DNA from: Shewanella sp. SNU WT4
GTDB taxonomy: Bacteria > Pseudomonadota > Gammaproteobacteria > Enterobacterales > Shewanellaceae
Length of the DNA stretch: 64,000 bases
Direction of reading: 5' to 3'
NCBI RefSeq assembly: GCF_006494715.1
Contig: NZ_CP041151.1
Span: forward strand, 1,426,001 to 1,490,000
Of this stretch, positions 19,309 through 29,804 are shown piece by piece. Every line of letters starts with the position of its first letter. Position 1 is the first letter of the stretch. The translations under genes were made by a program, and so were the position numbers. The notes beneath the pieces are model-generated. The model worked only from the letters and a program-made list of their open reading frames with translations. It searched no databases and was not told the DNA's origin.

Positions 19309-19385
19309 ATAATAGACTAAGAATATGAACCCGAATGTTCAGTGCTATGAATGGATCACGTCTAAATATGAAAAGATGTGAACAG
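19309..19385 (-). promoter_or_regulatory. torECAD promoter with four tor-box-like decamers
   Basis: Complement of the TorR box CTGTTCATAT is ATATGAACAG. On the + strand, near-matches lie at 19323-19332 (8 of 10), 19345-19354 (7 of 10), 19366-19375 (9 of 10) and 19376-19385 (9 of 10), all in the same orientation; the last two are directly abutting. A minus-strand -10 TATTAT is at 19309-19314, so the box at 19323 overlaps the -35 position, as in the E. coli tor promoter. torE starts 40 bases downstream. Confidence 0.75.
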
Positions 19386-19534
19386 AAGCTTTAGATAACT
19401 AAAATGCTGAGGGGAGGCGAAAAACTGTTGGATATTGCTCACTTTTGTCTATTACTAGTTTTCCTAAAGTGAAAATCAAGTACACTGCCGCCAACCAAGG
19501 TCATGACGCTATTATTGCGATTTTAATGATGGTT

Positions 19535-19618
19535 GCAGGTCATAAGCCTTTTGGTTTGTGGATCTCTCACCCACAGTAATGTGGGGCTCTAACCTGCCAT
19601 GGCCTAGGTCAATTGACC
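19535..19618 (+). promoter_or_regulatory. Structured leader before purine permease
   Basis: A closing stem GCAGGT (19535-19540) with ACCTGC (19592-19597) encloses two hairpins: AAGCC/GGTTT around a TTTT loop (19544-19557) and CCCAC/GTGGG (19570-19574 with 19581-19585). A perfect palindrome GGTCAATTGACC follows at 19607-19618, 28 bases before the ATG. The layout is three-way-junction-like. It may be a ligand-binding leader or an operator region, but it does not show the purine-riboswitch core I know. Confidence 0.4.
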
Positions 19619-19646
19619 CAAATTAAGAGATCGTACAAGGATAATC

Positions 19647-20996
19647 ATGAATAATTCCGCTCCAAATAACACACCTACACCAAGCTGGCTTGAACGCCAA
19701 TTTAATATCACAGCGCGTGGAACCACGGTAAAACGTGAATTGATTGCTGGTTTAACGACCTTCCTCGCTATGGTCTACTCAATTATCGTAGTGCCGAAAA
19801 TGTTAGGCGAAGCTGGATTTGACACCGGCGCGGTATTTATTGCTACCTGTTTAATTGCGGCGTTTGGCTCGCTCCTTATGGGGTTATGGGCCAATTTACC
19901 TATGGCCATTGGCTGCGCTATTTCACTGACTGCCTTTACCGCTTTTAGTTTAGTGATAGGCCAAGGCATGAGTATCGGAGTGACCTTAGGGGCGATATTT
20001 TTAACTGGGGTAACTTTTACTGTTATTTCAGTCACTGGCATACGGCAGTGGATTTTAACTAACTTGCCGGCTGGTATTGCTCATGGTACAGGGATTGGTA
20101 TTGGTCTGTTCTTATTGCTGATTGCCGCTAACAGTGTCGGTTTAATCGTGGGTAATTCCGCGGGCTTACCAGTAAAGCTTGGAAACATTGACTCACTAGG
20201 TGTGATAGCTGCAATCGTAGGTTTAGCTGCGACCATAGGGCTTGAAAAGAAGCGCGTACCAGGCGGCATACTGTTAGTCATCGTAGTGTTATCTATTTTT
20301 GGGTTAATCTTTGATCCTAATGTGGCTTACCAAGGCTTTTTTGCCCTGCCTAATTTTACTAACGAGCATAGCTTAATAGGGCAATTAGATATTATGGGCG
20401 CGCTTAACCCTGTGATATTGCCGATAGTGTTGGCGTTAGTAATGACTGCAATTTTTGATGCCACAGGCACCATTCGCGCTGTTGCTGGCCAAGCCAAGTT
20501 ACTTGATAGTAAAGATCAAATTATCGATGGTGATAAAGCCTTAACCTCAGATTCAGTAAGTACCATTTTTGCTAGTCTCGTTGGTGGCTCGCCAGCTGCC
20601 GTCTATATTGAATCGGCAGCAGGAACGGCAGCAGGTGGCAAAACTGGCTTGACCGCCACTGTGGTAGGCGTGTTATTTTTATTGATGATGTTCTTAGCGC
20701 CATTGAGCTATTTAGTGCCAGCCTACGCGACAGCGCCAGCCTTAATGTATGTTGGGCTGTTAATGCTATCTAATGTTAGCAAGCTTGATTTTACTGACAG
20801 CATAGATGCAATGGCAGGCTTAACCTGCGCCGTATTTATTGTGCTCAGCTGCAACATTGTCACTGGCATTATGCTTGGCTTTGTGACTTTAACCATAGGG
20901 CGCTTACTGGCGGGTGAGTGGCGCCGTTTAAATGTCGCGGTAATCACTATTACCGTCGGTCTTGCCATCTTCTACTTAGGTGGTTGGGCAATTTAA
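19647..20996 (+). CDS. AzgA-type NCS2 purine (adenine/hypoxanthine/guanine) permease
   Basis: A 449-aa inner-membrane permease with about 12-14 hydrophobic segments. Family features: the start [60 protein letters not shown] (substrate site FDATGT), and [22 protein letters not shown]. These are typical of the AzgA/PbuG branch of NCS2 that imports purine bases with protons. Which purine cannot be told. Purine uptake fits the nearby nucleoside genes. It stands alone on +, convergent with the CBS gene. Confidence 0.88.
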   Translation: MNNSAPNNTPTPSWLERQFNITARGTTVKRELIAGLTTFLAMVYSIIVVPKMLGEAGFDTGAVFIATCLIAAFGSLLMGLWANLPMAIGCAISLTAFTAFSLVIGQGMSIGVTLGAIFLTGVTFTVISVTGIRQWILTNLPAGIAHGTGIGIGLFLLLIAANSVGLIVGNSAGLPVKLGNIDSLGVIAAIVGLAATIGLEKKRVPGGILLVIVVLSIFGLIFDPNVAYQGFFALPNFTNEHSLIGQLDIMGALNPVILPIVLALVMTAIFDATGTIRAVAGQAKLLDSKDQIIDGDKALTSDSVSTIFASLVGGSPAAVYIESAAGTAAGGKTGLTATVVGVLFLLMMFLAPLSYLVPAYATAPALMYVGLLMLSNVSKLDFTDSIDAMAGLTCAVFIVLSCNIVTGIMLGFVTLTIGRLLAGEWRRLNVAVITITVGLAIFYLGGWAI

Positions 20997-21017
20997 CTCC
21001 CTCGATTTATTGTGCTG

Positions 21018-21422
21018 CTAAGCCTTGGTGATAAAGCTTTTCAGCACATCTTTCCACGTCAAAATCCCTACCAGTTGATTATCTCTAAGTACAGGCAAAC
21101 AACCTATATTGCGCTCGACCAACAGGCTTGCCGCTTGGGCTAAGCTGCTGTCAGCCGTAATGGTTATCACTTTTCGACTCATGATTTGATGGACTCGTTT
21201 GTTGAGACACACAAGTTCACTGTCTTTAGCTAGCGGGTTATCAACGTTGGGATTGAGTGCGCGCAATAAGTCTCGCTCGGATACCAGACCAACTAACTGG
21301 TGATTCTCGACCACGGGCAAATGATGCAGCTTACTGTGATTAAATATGTCTTTGACTAAGCTAATTTTGTCATCCATTTCCACTGTGACTAGTCTATTAC
21401 TCATCATGTGACTTACTTGCAT
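21018..21422 (-). CDS. Tandem CBS-domain protein
   Basis: A 134-aa cytoplasmic protein consisting of two CBS motifs (about residues 5-60 and 75-132; HHLPVVENHQLVGLVSERDLL and GCLPVLRDNQLVGILTWKDVL). CBS pairs bind adenine nucleotides and usually sense cell energy state or act as regulatory modules. There is no catalytic domain. It is convergent with the purine permease (21-base gap). Target unknown. Confidence 0.85.
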   Translation of the reverse strand: MQVSHMMSNRLVTVEMDDKISLVKDIFNHSKLHHLPVVENHQLVGLVSERDLLRALNPNVDNPLAKDSELVCLNKRVHQIMSRKVITITADSSLAQAASLLVERNIGCLPVLRDNQLVGILTWKDVLKSFITKA

Positions 21423-21557
21423 ATTTTCATCCTGAAAATAGGGATTAATCGCTATGATTAAACCAAAAACATTAATTAGTTCATAACTATACTATGGCTT
21501 TACTAAAAATGGGGAGTATGGAGGTATGGGCTAAGTGTAGCGGAGATAATGCAAAAA

Positions 21558-21599
21558 TTGGCTGCCTAAATTACTCGTTGAGTTAATTTAGGCAGCCAA
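21558..21599 (-). terminator. Terminator after yjiH-like gene
   Basis: Sixteen-base-pair perfect stem (21558-21573 with 21584-21599), 10-nt loop, followed on the minus strand by a T run (A run 21553-21557). It lies 42 bases after the stop codon. Confidence 0.88.
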
Positions 21600-21641
21600 A
21601 ATGACAGTTGATATTTATCTAAGACGATTTAGACGCACGAC

Positions 21642-23000
21642 TTAAAAGAATAAGTGCGCCATACCTGCAATCACTGGCAGTGTGATTAAGGTACGCAAAA
21701 TAAAGATCATAAACAGTTCAGCAAAGTTGACCGGAATCTTACTGCCTAACAGTAACGCGCCCACTTCACTCATATAAATCAGCTGAGTCACTGACATAGC
21801 GGCTATCACAAAGCGAGTCATATCGGATTCAATCGATGCTGCTAAAATCGATGGAATAAACATATCGGCAAAACCAACCACGATAGTTTTTGAGGCTTCA
21901 GCGGCTTCTGGAATCTGTAATAATTCTAAAAATGGGATGAATGGCATACCTAACCAAGTAAAGATAGGTGTGTATTCGGCCACAATTAATGCCAAGGTAC
22001 CAATACCCATGACTACTGGCAGTACGCCAAAAATCATATCAACGGCATTTTTAACACCTTCATTAAGGAACTGTTTTACGCCGCCAGAGTTCTGAGCTCT
22101 TTGCATGGCTAAATCTAAGCCCCAGCCTAATAATGACTTATCGGTTGGTTTAAGTTCGGCGACTGAGCTTCTTGGCGTGCCATCAATATAAGCATCTTTC
22201 TTGCGTGATAACGGTGGCAGTCTTGGTACGATAATCGCCGCAGCAAGTCCGGCTAAACACACAGTTAAGTAGAAAGGAGCAAACATGTGGGCCAAATTCA
22301 CCTGCGAGATGATGACCAATGAAAAGGTAATTGATACCGCAGAGAAAGTAGTACCAATTACGGCGGCTTCTCTTTGGGTATAAAACTTCTCTTCATATTG
22401 CTTAGTGGTCAATAAAATCCCGACACTGCCATCGCCTAACCATGATGTCATGCAATCAATGGCACTACGTCCTGGCAAGTTAAACAAAGGTCTCATGATT
22501 TTAGTAAGCAAGGCACCTAACAGTTCAAGTAAACCAAAGTTAAGCAGCAGCGGTAGCAGCATGCCGGCAAACAAAAACACGCAGAATAAAATCGGCAGTA
22601 AGTCATTAAGAACTAATGAGCCAGTACTGCCAGAAATAATGGCTTCTGGGCCGACTTTTAATAAGCTCATGACAATGAAGATAGCGCCTAAAATGCGCAC
22701 TATGATCCAGAGTAAATGCACACTAAATAAGTCACGAATGAAGTGGTGACGCTCAAACCATTTAGGTTGCCATAATTTAAACAGCACACTAAATAACGCC
22801 GTCATACATACCACGACAGTAATTATGCTAGGTAACCATGCACCTAAGGCTGCGAGTAAGCCTTTAGCAATTACGGCGACAGGAATAGTAATGGCATCTT
22901 GATAACTCACAGGGATCATAAACAGCAAGATCCCGATGAAAGAAGGGACGATGAAGGTCAACATCGTCTTTAAGCTATATTTTTGTTGTTCTGTAGCCAC
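21642..23000 (-). CDS. yjiH: YjiH-family membrane protein with nucleoside-recognition (Gate) domains
   Basis: A 452-aa inner-membrane protein with about 10 hydrophobic helices. The pattern NLPGRSAIDCMTSWLGDGSVGILLTTKQYEEKFYTQREAAVIGTTFSAVSI and a later VVGFADMFIPSILAASIESDMTRF is typical of Gate/nucleoside-recognition domain proteins such as E. coli YjiH. Related proteins are transporters, but the substrate is not known. It stands alone, with its own terminator and a long upstream gap. Confidence 0.82.
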   Translation of the reverse strand: MATEQQKYSLKTMLTFIVPSFIGILLFMIPVSYQDAITIPVAVIAKGLLAALGAWLPSIITVVVCMTALFSVLFKLWQPKWFERHHFIRDLFSVHLLWIIVRILGAIFIVMSLLKVGPEAIISGSTGSLVLNDLLPILFCVFLFAGMLLPLLLNFGLLELLGALLTKIMRPLFNLPGRSAIDCMTSWLGDGSVGILLTTKQYEEKFYTQREAAVIGTTFSAVSITFSLVIISQVNLAHMFAPFYLTVCLAGLAAAIIVPRLPPLSRKKDAYIDGTPRSSVAELKPTDKSLLGWGLDLAMQRAQNSGGVKQFLNEGVKNAVDMIFGVLPVVMGIGTLALIVAEYTPIFTWLGMPFIPFLELLQIPEAAEASKTIVVGFADMFIPSILAASIESDMTRFVIAAMSVTQLIYMSEVGALLLGSKIPVNFAELFMIFILRTLITLPVIAGMAHLFF

Positions 23001-23602
23001 GGCAGTAACCCTTAAAAAAGACTAAATACAATGCGGATATGCGTTAGATGTGCATCTTCATTCAGTCAGTAACTCAGTAAAAATAGACTGATAAATCCTT
23101 ATCAACCTGCGTCGTGCTAAGGCTTTGGCTAGTAAATTTAGCGCAACCTCGATAGCGAATAATTATTGTCATAAAGTGACTAGATATATTTTACTTAAAA
23201 AAAGTTTGATGGCACTAATTAATTTTAATAATTTCACAATGTTAAGATAATGCGGGTCTAACCGCTCAAATAGTACTCTATTTGGTTGGCTGTAGTCTTG
23301 TGGCTTGTAGATTTATTGGGCAATAGGAGCCAAGTGCTGCCGTCGGGAGTCAGTATCAATGTAAATACTGACGCATAAATTTGAGTTAATCTTGCTTGGA
23401 AATGGACTTGCCATCAATTTAGCTGTGAATATTTAACGGTGAGAATTTAACTATGAGTACCGGTGTTTTTCAAAATACTGAACTTGAACTTGAACTTGGA
23501 CTTGAACTTGAGCGCGGCTGATTGAGAACTTGAGCAGATTTGCGGCGTAGCATAGTAAGGTGCTTTTAGTGACTCCCAAGCAGGGATTAGACTTCAAATG
23601 AA
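23001..23602. other. 600-base gap with a hexanucleotide tandem repeat
   Basis: No convincing gene on either strand. It must hold the yjiH-like promoter. The only clear structure is the AACTTG repeat at 23481-23510. AT-rich stretches near 23180-23250 could be promoter, but I cannot fix boxes. Confidence 0.5.
23481..23510. repeat. Tandem AACTTG hexamer, five copies
   Basis: Five consecutive units: AACTTG three times, GACTTG, AACTTG. A related GAACTTGAG recurs at 23526-23534. It is intergenic and not in phase with any gene. Confidence 0.85.
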
Positions 23603-23603
23603 A

Positions 23604-23647
23604 AAGGGCATAAATAAGCAAATCTACAGTGGCTTATTTATGCCTTT
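23604..23647 (-). terminator. Terminator after ubiV
   Basis: Thirteen perfect base pairs (23607-23619 with 23632-23644), extended by a G-U and two A-T pairs, with a 12-nt loop. On the minus strand it is followed by TTTTT. It lies 65 bases beyond the ubiV stop. Confidence 0.85.
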
Positions 23648-23711
23648 GGCTGCATCTACTACTGAACACTTGATAAATAGTGACTGCAATAGTGGCCTAA
23701 TTAACGATGGA

Positions 23712-24575
23712 TTAGCTGTTAGCTATAGATGCTTGCAGTGAAATACCTGGTTGTTTAAACCAAAATCCGTTGGAGTCTTGCGCTTGGCTTGCGATGCTCT
23801 CGCCGCGCATTAGCTTTTGCGCATCATTAAGGCCAGTCTCGCTATCAACTGATACTCTAAAATATTCAACGCCAAGGGCTTCAAGTTGCTGCCATTGGGC
23901 GGATAAATTACAGCGGCTGGCCGATTGGGTTTGAATGCCATTTAAGCGCAATAATTGTTGCTGCTCTTGGGTGGCGATATCTATGCCTTGCGGGTAATTG
24001 ATGCACAAGGTTTGACAGTTATCCTTATTAACCCCAGCTTGCTTGGCGCTAAAACAGCGCGCGGAATGGGCTAAGGGTAAGTGACCTAACCCTAACACTT
24101 CAGCGCGTAAACTTGGCTGCGCGCTTAATGTATCCGTTAACCACTCCTTATCTAACTCATAAGGCATAACAAACCTTTGCATGCCAAAGCTTTGTAATAG
24201 CTTTAATGTCGCAGGGTTATAGTGATTAATTTCAGCACCTGCGATAAAACCGACCTTAGCTTGCCTTGCCATAGCAACGGCGGCCATATCGTTGGCTTCA
24301 ATCATAAATTCGCCATTATCGATGATCTGTTTTAATTGGCTGAGTTCAGAACCCGCTTCCAACAAAGCTTGGGTAGTTAATACCACTTGCTTGCCACTGT
24401 CTTTTAAGTCGAGCGCCATGGCCCAATAATCTTTAAATTTTAATTGGCGTCTTTTGCTGCACACAGCTTCGCCTAAATACACTAATGATATGTTAGTGGT
24501 GGCGACGGCTTGATAAAAACGTTCAGTACGATTTTTGTCCCAGCAATAGAGTAAGGGACCGAGTGACACTTTCAT
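23712..24575 (-). CDS. ubiV: UbiV, oxygen-independent ubiquinone biosynthesis factor (U32 family)
   Basis: 4Fe-4S protein that with UbiU supports O2-independent hydroxylation in ubiquinone synthesis. The 287-aa sequence starts MKVSLGPLLYCWDK and has the U32 layout. Candidate cluster cysteines are in GEAVCSKRR and in a group near residues 170-190 (ARCFSAKQ, NCQTLC). The frame stays open upstream into ubiU, but ATG 24575 has GGAG eight bases before and gives an 11-base gap to ubiU. Confidence 0.93.
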   Translation of the reverse strand: MKVSLGPLLYCWDKNRTERFYQAVATTNISLVYLGEAVCSKRRQLKFKDYWAMALDLKDSGKQVVLTTQALLEAGSELSQLKQIIDNGEFMIEANDMAAVAMARQAKVGFIAGAEINHYNPATLKLLQSFGMQRFVMPYELDKEWLTDTLSAQPSLRAEVLGLGHLPLAHSARCFSAKQAGVNKDNCQTLCINYPQGIDIATQEQQQLLRLNGIQTQSASRCNLSAQWQQLEALGVEYFRVSVDSETGLNDAQKLMRGESIASQAQDSNGFWFKQPGISLQASIANS

Positions 24576-24586
24576 GGTGGGCTCCA

Positions 24587-25588
24587 TTATTGCCATTGCT
24601 TTTGATAAGCGCCAAGGGTAGTCACTTGACCTTCGGAGAGATGTGCGAGCACTTGATCCCACTTGGGCAGCACTTGATAGTGGCTTGGGTCAGTCAAATA
24701 GCTATCTATGGCTTGGCGCCAAGTTTTAGTGACTTGTGAAACATAGGCCGGGCTTCTCTGGCGGCCTTCAATCTTGAGTGAAGCAATCCCGGCTTGTGCC
24801 AATTGCGGCAATAATCGCAAGGTATTTAAGCTAATGGGCGCTTCTAACCAGTGCTCGGCATTGGCATGTTCGCTACTAAGGTAGCGGCCCTTGCATACGA
24901 CGGGATAGCCTAAAGGCTCAGTCACCGGGGTATTATCAATTAAGACGCCATTAAGATGGGTAGTGCGTTGACCTTGCTGCTCTTGCCACTTGACACAATT
25001 TGCAGGCGAGCAACTGCCGCCGGTATTGGGGGATTGGCCTGTAACATAGGATGATAAATGGCAGCGGCCTTCCGCCATAATGCATAAACTGCCAAAGGCA
25101 AACACTTCTAAAGACACTGGGCTTGCTGCTGCCAAGGTTTTGATTTGCTTCATCGTCAGCACTCTTGGCAATACCACGCGTTCAATGTTGAACAATTCAT
25201 GATAAAGCTCAATGCCAGCTAAGTTATTGACGCTGGCCTGCACAGATAAATGCAAGGGAATATACGGATAATGCTGGTGGGCATAATCGAGCAGCGACAT
25301 ATCCGCAATGATGAGGGCATCAACGCCATGATCGGCAGCAAAGTCTATGGTCTCAAGCCATTTATGCTCGGTTCCAGGCATAGAAAAAGTATTGATGGCC
25401 AGATGCAGTTTTTTATCTTGCTGCTTAACCAGTTGCACCGCTTGCTTAAATTGGTCCTGACTAAAATTAAGTCCAGCAAATGAGCGCGCATTGGTTTCAT
25501 TCTTAAGGCCGATGTACACGGCATCGGCTCCGGCATGGAGAGCCGCTTTAAGCGAGGCAAGGTTGCCTGCAGGGCAAAGTAATTCCAT
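24587..25588 (-). CDS. ubiU: UbiU, oxygen-independent ubiquinone biosynthesis factor (U32 family)
   Basis: Partner of UbiV, also a 4Fe-4S U32 protein (333 aa). It starts MELLCPAGNLASLKAALHAGADAVYIG and carries GSLCIMAEGRCHLSSYVTGQSPNTGGSCSPANC, the cysteine-rich region that binds the cluster in this family, then LKIEGRQRSPAYV. The in-frame TTG/ATG upstream is less likely than ATG 25588, which has GGAG. First gene of ubiUV, divergent from ubiT. Confidence 0.94.
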   Translation of the reverse strand: MELLCPAGNLASLKAALHAGADAVYIGLKNETNARSFAGLNFSQDQFKQAVQLVKQQDKKLHLAINTFSMPGTEHKWLETIDFAADHGVDALIIADMSLLDYAHQHYPYIPLHLSVQASVNNLAGIELYHELFNIERVVLPRVLTMKQIKTLAAASPVSLEVFAFGSLCIMAEGRCHLSSYVTGQSPNTGGSCSPANCVKWQEQQGQRTTHLNGVLIDNTPVTEPLGYPVVCKGRYLSSEHANAEHWLEAPISLNTLRLLPQLAQAGIASLKIEGRQRSPAYVSQVTKTWRQAIDSYLTDPSHYQVLPKWDQVLAHLSEGQVTTLGAYQKQWQ

Positions 25589-25677
25589 GAAAACTCCAAC
25601 GAGAGGTGAATAATCCACCTAATTAATAGGCTTGGGAGAAATGAAACTTAGTGTAAAAGGCTTTAACATTCAGATGT

Positions 25678-25691
25678 TTGATTTAAAACAG
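25678..25691. promoter_or_regulatory. Candidate FNR-like site between ubiUV and ubiT
   Basis: TTGAT-TTAA-AACAG matches the FNR consensus TTGATnnnnATCAA in 8 of 10 defined positions. It lies centrally in the 159-base divergent gap. FNR control of ubiUVT is established in E. coli; the site here is inference. Confidence 0.4.
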
Positions 25692-25747
25692 GAATACTTG
25701 TATTAAGCTCAGGTAAACTGCCTAGCTATTTAGTTTGGAGATCCCCT

Positions 25748-26260
25748 ATGTTTGTCAGCGAGCAAGTTGCAAAGAGACTGTTATCTTTGGCTCCTAATGC
25801 CTTGTCATTACCGATGAAAGTCGTGCCATTTGCCCTTAAAGCCAAAATAATCGCGCGCTTATTATCGTTAAGCGTTAGTCGCCAGTTTAACCCGCAGGAA
25901 TTATCTTTTTTGCGCAATCGACCTGTGGGCGTGACTGTACGCGACTTAGATCTTAACTTTGTGGTGACTTACCATGGCGATTTTACTATCCAGCAAAGTG
26001 GTGACGCGGATGTATTTTTTAGTGCTAACAGCCGTGAATTATTATTAATATTGGCCGCCAAAGAAGATCCTGACACTTTGTTTTTCCAGCAAAAATTATC
26101 AATGCAAGGCAACACTGAATATGGTTTAGCCGTGAAAAATTTATTGATGAGTTTAGAGCTGGACTCGCAGCCCATGGCATTGAAACAAGGGATTTTGGCG
26201 CTGACGGCAGTGTTGTTATCTCTAGAAGCGCAAGCTGGGATTGAACACGCGTATTTATAA
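25748..26260 (+). CDS. ubiT: UbiT, SCP2-domain lipid-binding factor of anaerobic ubiquinone synthesis
   Basis: A 170-aa SCP2 (sterol-carrier-type) protein, third factor of the O2-independent pathway, believed to carry hydrophobic ubiquinone intermediates. The SCP2 core spans about residues 50-150 (VRDLDLNFVVTYHGDFTIQQSGDADVFFSANSRELLLILAAKEDPDTLFFQQKLSMQGNTEYG). GGAG precedes ATG 25748. Divergent from ubiUV, the usual arrangement. Confidence 0.92.
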   Translation: MFVSEQVAKRLLSLAPNALSLPMKVVPFALKAKIIARLLSLSVSRQFNPQELSFLRNRPVGVTVRDLDLNFVVTYHGDFTIQQSGDADVFFSANSRELLLILAAKEDPDTLFFQQKLSMQGNTEYGLAVKNLLMSLELDSQPMALKQGILALTAVLLSLEAQAGIEHAYL

Positions 26261-26282
26261 AGGCATTAAGGGCGCTACATCA

Positions 26283-26313
26283 TTTGGCGTTAAACTGAAT
26301 GATTAACGCCAAA
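26283..26313. terminator. Bidirectional hairpin between ubiT and convergent small gene
   Basis: Eleven-base-pair perfect stem (26283-26293 with 26303-26313), 9-nt loop, centred in the 60-base gap between convergent stops. Ends are AT-rich. Confidence 0.65.
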
Positions 26314-26320
26314 CTATAAA

Positions 26321-26602
26321 TTATTCAACGACTTTAGGGGTATGGCTTGCAGTCCCTTTCGCCGAGTGCAGTTGACGCAAATGCTGCTGCTCGCCTTTAC
26401 GTTTAACCTTAGCGTCATCTATGACTATGATTTCTTCAATAACAACCAAACTTTTGACTTGTTCTACATGTCTGTCGTGCTGCTGCTGACCTTTACGCTT
26501 AACGTTTTCGGTGTGCGAAGTTTGCGGCGTTTGCTCATTAGCCAGTAAAGTACCGCTAATTAAAGTCGTTAATAACAATAAAGGCTTAGTGAATTTCGCC
26601 AT
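26321..26602 (-). CDS. Small exported protein with internal VKRKG-x-QQH repeat (unknown)
   Basis: A 93-aa protein I do not recognise. Residues 1-21 look like a signal peptide (MAKFTKPLLLLTTLISGTLLA). The mature part has two copies of a basic motif: VKRKGQQQHDRHV (about 34-46) and VKRKGEQQHLRQL (about 66-78), separated by a hydrophobic-acidic stretch (SLVVIEEIIVIDD). GGAGACACCC precedes the ATG. It stands alone between ubiT and a second small gene. The His/Gln-rich repeats could bind metal or nucleic acid, but that is guesswork. Confidence 0.65.
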   Translation of the reverse strand: MAKFTKPLLLLTTLISGTLLANEQTPQTSHTENVKRKGQQQHDRHVEQVKSLVVIEEIIVIDDAKVKRKGEQQHLRQLHSAKGTASHTPKVVE

Positions 26603-26687
26603 GGGTGTCTCCAGTTCTCTCTAATAAAGTGAGGTTATTTTAGTGAATAAATACTTAATATGCTCACATTTTATTCCCTGCAAAAAC

Positions 26688-26885
26688 TCACTGTTGCGGT
26701 AACATCAGCCGCTTACTGGTTGTTATCCGCACGCCATTGACTAAAACAATTAACACTAAAATAACTATTCCAACGGGGTCAATACTCGGTAATTGATTGA
26801 AAAATATTTGGTCAGCCAAGATAGTTAGCAGACATGTTGCACTTGATAGTAATAACGCCCACGCCAGCATTAGTCGACATTTCAT
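26688..26885 (-). CDS. Small two-helix membrane protein (unknown)
   Basis: A 65-aa protein with two hydrophobic helices (about 5-25 and 36-51, GIVILVLIVLVNGV) separated by a short DQIFFNQLPSIDP loop and ending in a basic tail. Upstream GCGGGAA is a weak ribosome binding site. No family recognised. Its reality rests on length, hydrophobic pattern and clean spacing. Confidence 0.5.
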   Translation of the reverse strand: MKCRLMLAWALLLSSATCLLTILADQIFFNQLPSIDPVGIVILVLIVLVNGVRITTSKRLMLPQQ

Positions 26886-26995
26886 AGCATTCCCGCTTAA
26901 ATTAGCCCTTAACTCCTATGATTAATATTCGCACATTTGTGAGCAAGATCAATAAAATTAACCGTTGGCGCGAGCGAATTTGCTAATTATAGCTA

Positions 26996-27019
26996 CAAAA
27001 AAAGCCCTCGAGAGGGCTT
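26996..27019 (-). terminator. Terminator after yfhL
   Basis: Stem AAGCCCT/AGGGCTT (27002-27008 with 27013-27019) with a CGAG loop; minus-strand T run from the A run just below it. 21 bases after the yfhL stop. Confidence 0.75.
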
Positions 27020-27039
27020 AGTTATGCAAAAAATCTGAC

Positions 27040-28643
<1,604 letters not shown>

Positions 28644-28955
28644 AATCACTCTCAATAGGGTTAGTGCTGGCGGATCTTGGACCCGAGAATATCAATAGTA
28701 GAGGGTTACAGGCATAAGCAAGCTAGTGACGACTGAAACTGAGGCTACTGTGATAGGGCGGGCATTTTACTCAATGATACTCCCTTGATGCAAATATAAC
28801 ACCGAAAGCTGAACGACTAAGGCGCAAGATAGCCGCGCCCGCGCTGCATTTGTTGTAAGTGTTGAGTGAATATTAATAAAATGCAGTCAATTGCTGAAAT
28901 CTACTGCTTTATTGCTGATATAATTCAGGGAGGAAGCCGTAACAGAGGACGTTAC
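28644..28955. other. Divergent gap trhP / HDOD gene
   Basis: 312 bases with no gene or strong repeat. It must hold both promoters; I cannot place boxes with confidence. An in-frame start at 28866 for the HDOD gene lies inside it but is not favoured. Confidence 0.4.
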
Positions 28956-29798
28956 ATGTCGATTGAACAGCAACTATTAGTGCGGTTATTGCGCAAACTT
29001 AAAGATGATACTTTGGTGTTACCTACCTTGCCTGAAGTCGCAATGCGTGTCCAAGAAGTGACAGCGCGCAGTGATAGCAGCCTTAAACAAGTAGCGGAAG
29101 TGATAGGCCAAGATGCGGCAATTAGTGCCAGGCTTATCAAGATTGCTAATAGTGCTTTATATAGCCGCGGGCTGGCGGTGGATAATATTAACGGTGCGGT
29201 TAATCGTATTGGTTTACAACAAATTCGCGCTATTGCCACCTCAATCGCCATGGAACAGCTGTTTATTTCTACCAATGAAATGGTGTGGGAAGTGATGGAT
29301 GAAGTCTGGCAAACCTCGATTAATGTGACAGCTGCATCTTGCGCCATTCTCCATCGGTATCAAAGTAAACATGGAAAACAAGGCTTTAATGTCGATACTA
29401 TGACGTTAGCTGGGTTAGTCCACAATATTGGCGCTTTACCTATTTTGACCGAAGCTGAAGCCGATCCTGAGTTGTTTGATGATATTGATAAATTGCGCCA
29501 AGTGGTTAAGAAGTTACAAGGGCCGATAGGCCGTTCAGTACTGTCATCCTGGGAATTTTCTGAAGAAGTGATGGAAGTGGTCTCGCGTTGGTCAGATTTA
29601 AGTTACAACTCTAGCACTATCTCTTATATCGACTTTATCCGTGCTGGCGCATTTTATACTGGAGAATTGCGAGCAGGTGAGCAATTTAAGCAACGCATGG
29701 ATGCTTATGTTGAACGAGGTTTACCTGTGAGCGAAGAGGAATTACAAGATGAAAGCTTTGTGCAATTATATGAATCTATTAAACAAAGCTATGAGTAA
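28956..29798 (+). CDS. HDOD-domain signalling protein
   Basis: A 280-aa protein filled by an HDOD domain (PTLPEVAMRVQEVTARSDSSLKQVAEVIGQDAAISARLIKIANSALY at about 22-68). HDOD is related to HD phosphohydrolases but usually lacks the metal residues; such proteins act in signalling. ATG 28956 has GAGG upstream; the frame is open 30 codons further. It ends 6 bases before the GGDEF-EAL gene, so the pair is probably coupled. Confidence 0.85.
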   Translation: MSIEQQLLVRLLRKLKDDTLVLPTLPEVAMRVQEVTARSDSSLKQVAEVIGQDAAISARLIKIANSALYSRGLAVDNINGAVNRIGLQQIRAIATSIAMEQLFISTNEMVWEVMDEVWQTSINVTAASCAILHRYQSKHGKQGFNVDTMTLAGLVHNIGALPILTEAEADPELFDDIDKLRQVVKKLQGPIGRSVLSSWEFSEEVMEVVSRWSDLSYNSSTISYIDFIRAGAFYTGELRAGEQFKQRMDAYVERGLPVSEEELQDESFVQLYESIKQSYE

Positions 29799-29804
29799 AT
29801 CCTT

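Noticed and set aside
19535..19600. Classical purine riboswitch before the permease
   Set aside because: The conserved TTTCTACC-type junction and paired loops are not present, so only a generic structured leader is reported.
28952..29347. 131-codon frame on - inside the HDOD gene
   Set aside because: Antisense shadow; low-complexity Ser/Thr/Ile translation and no start signal.
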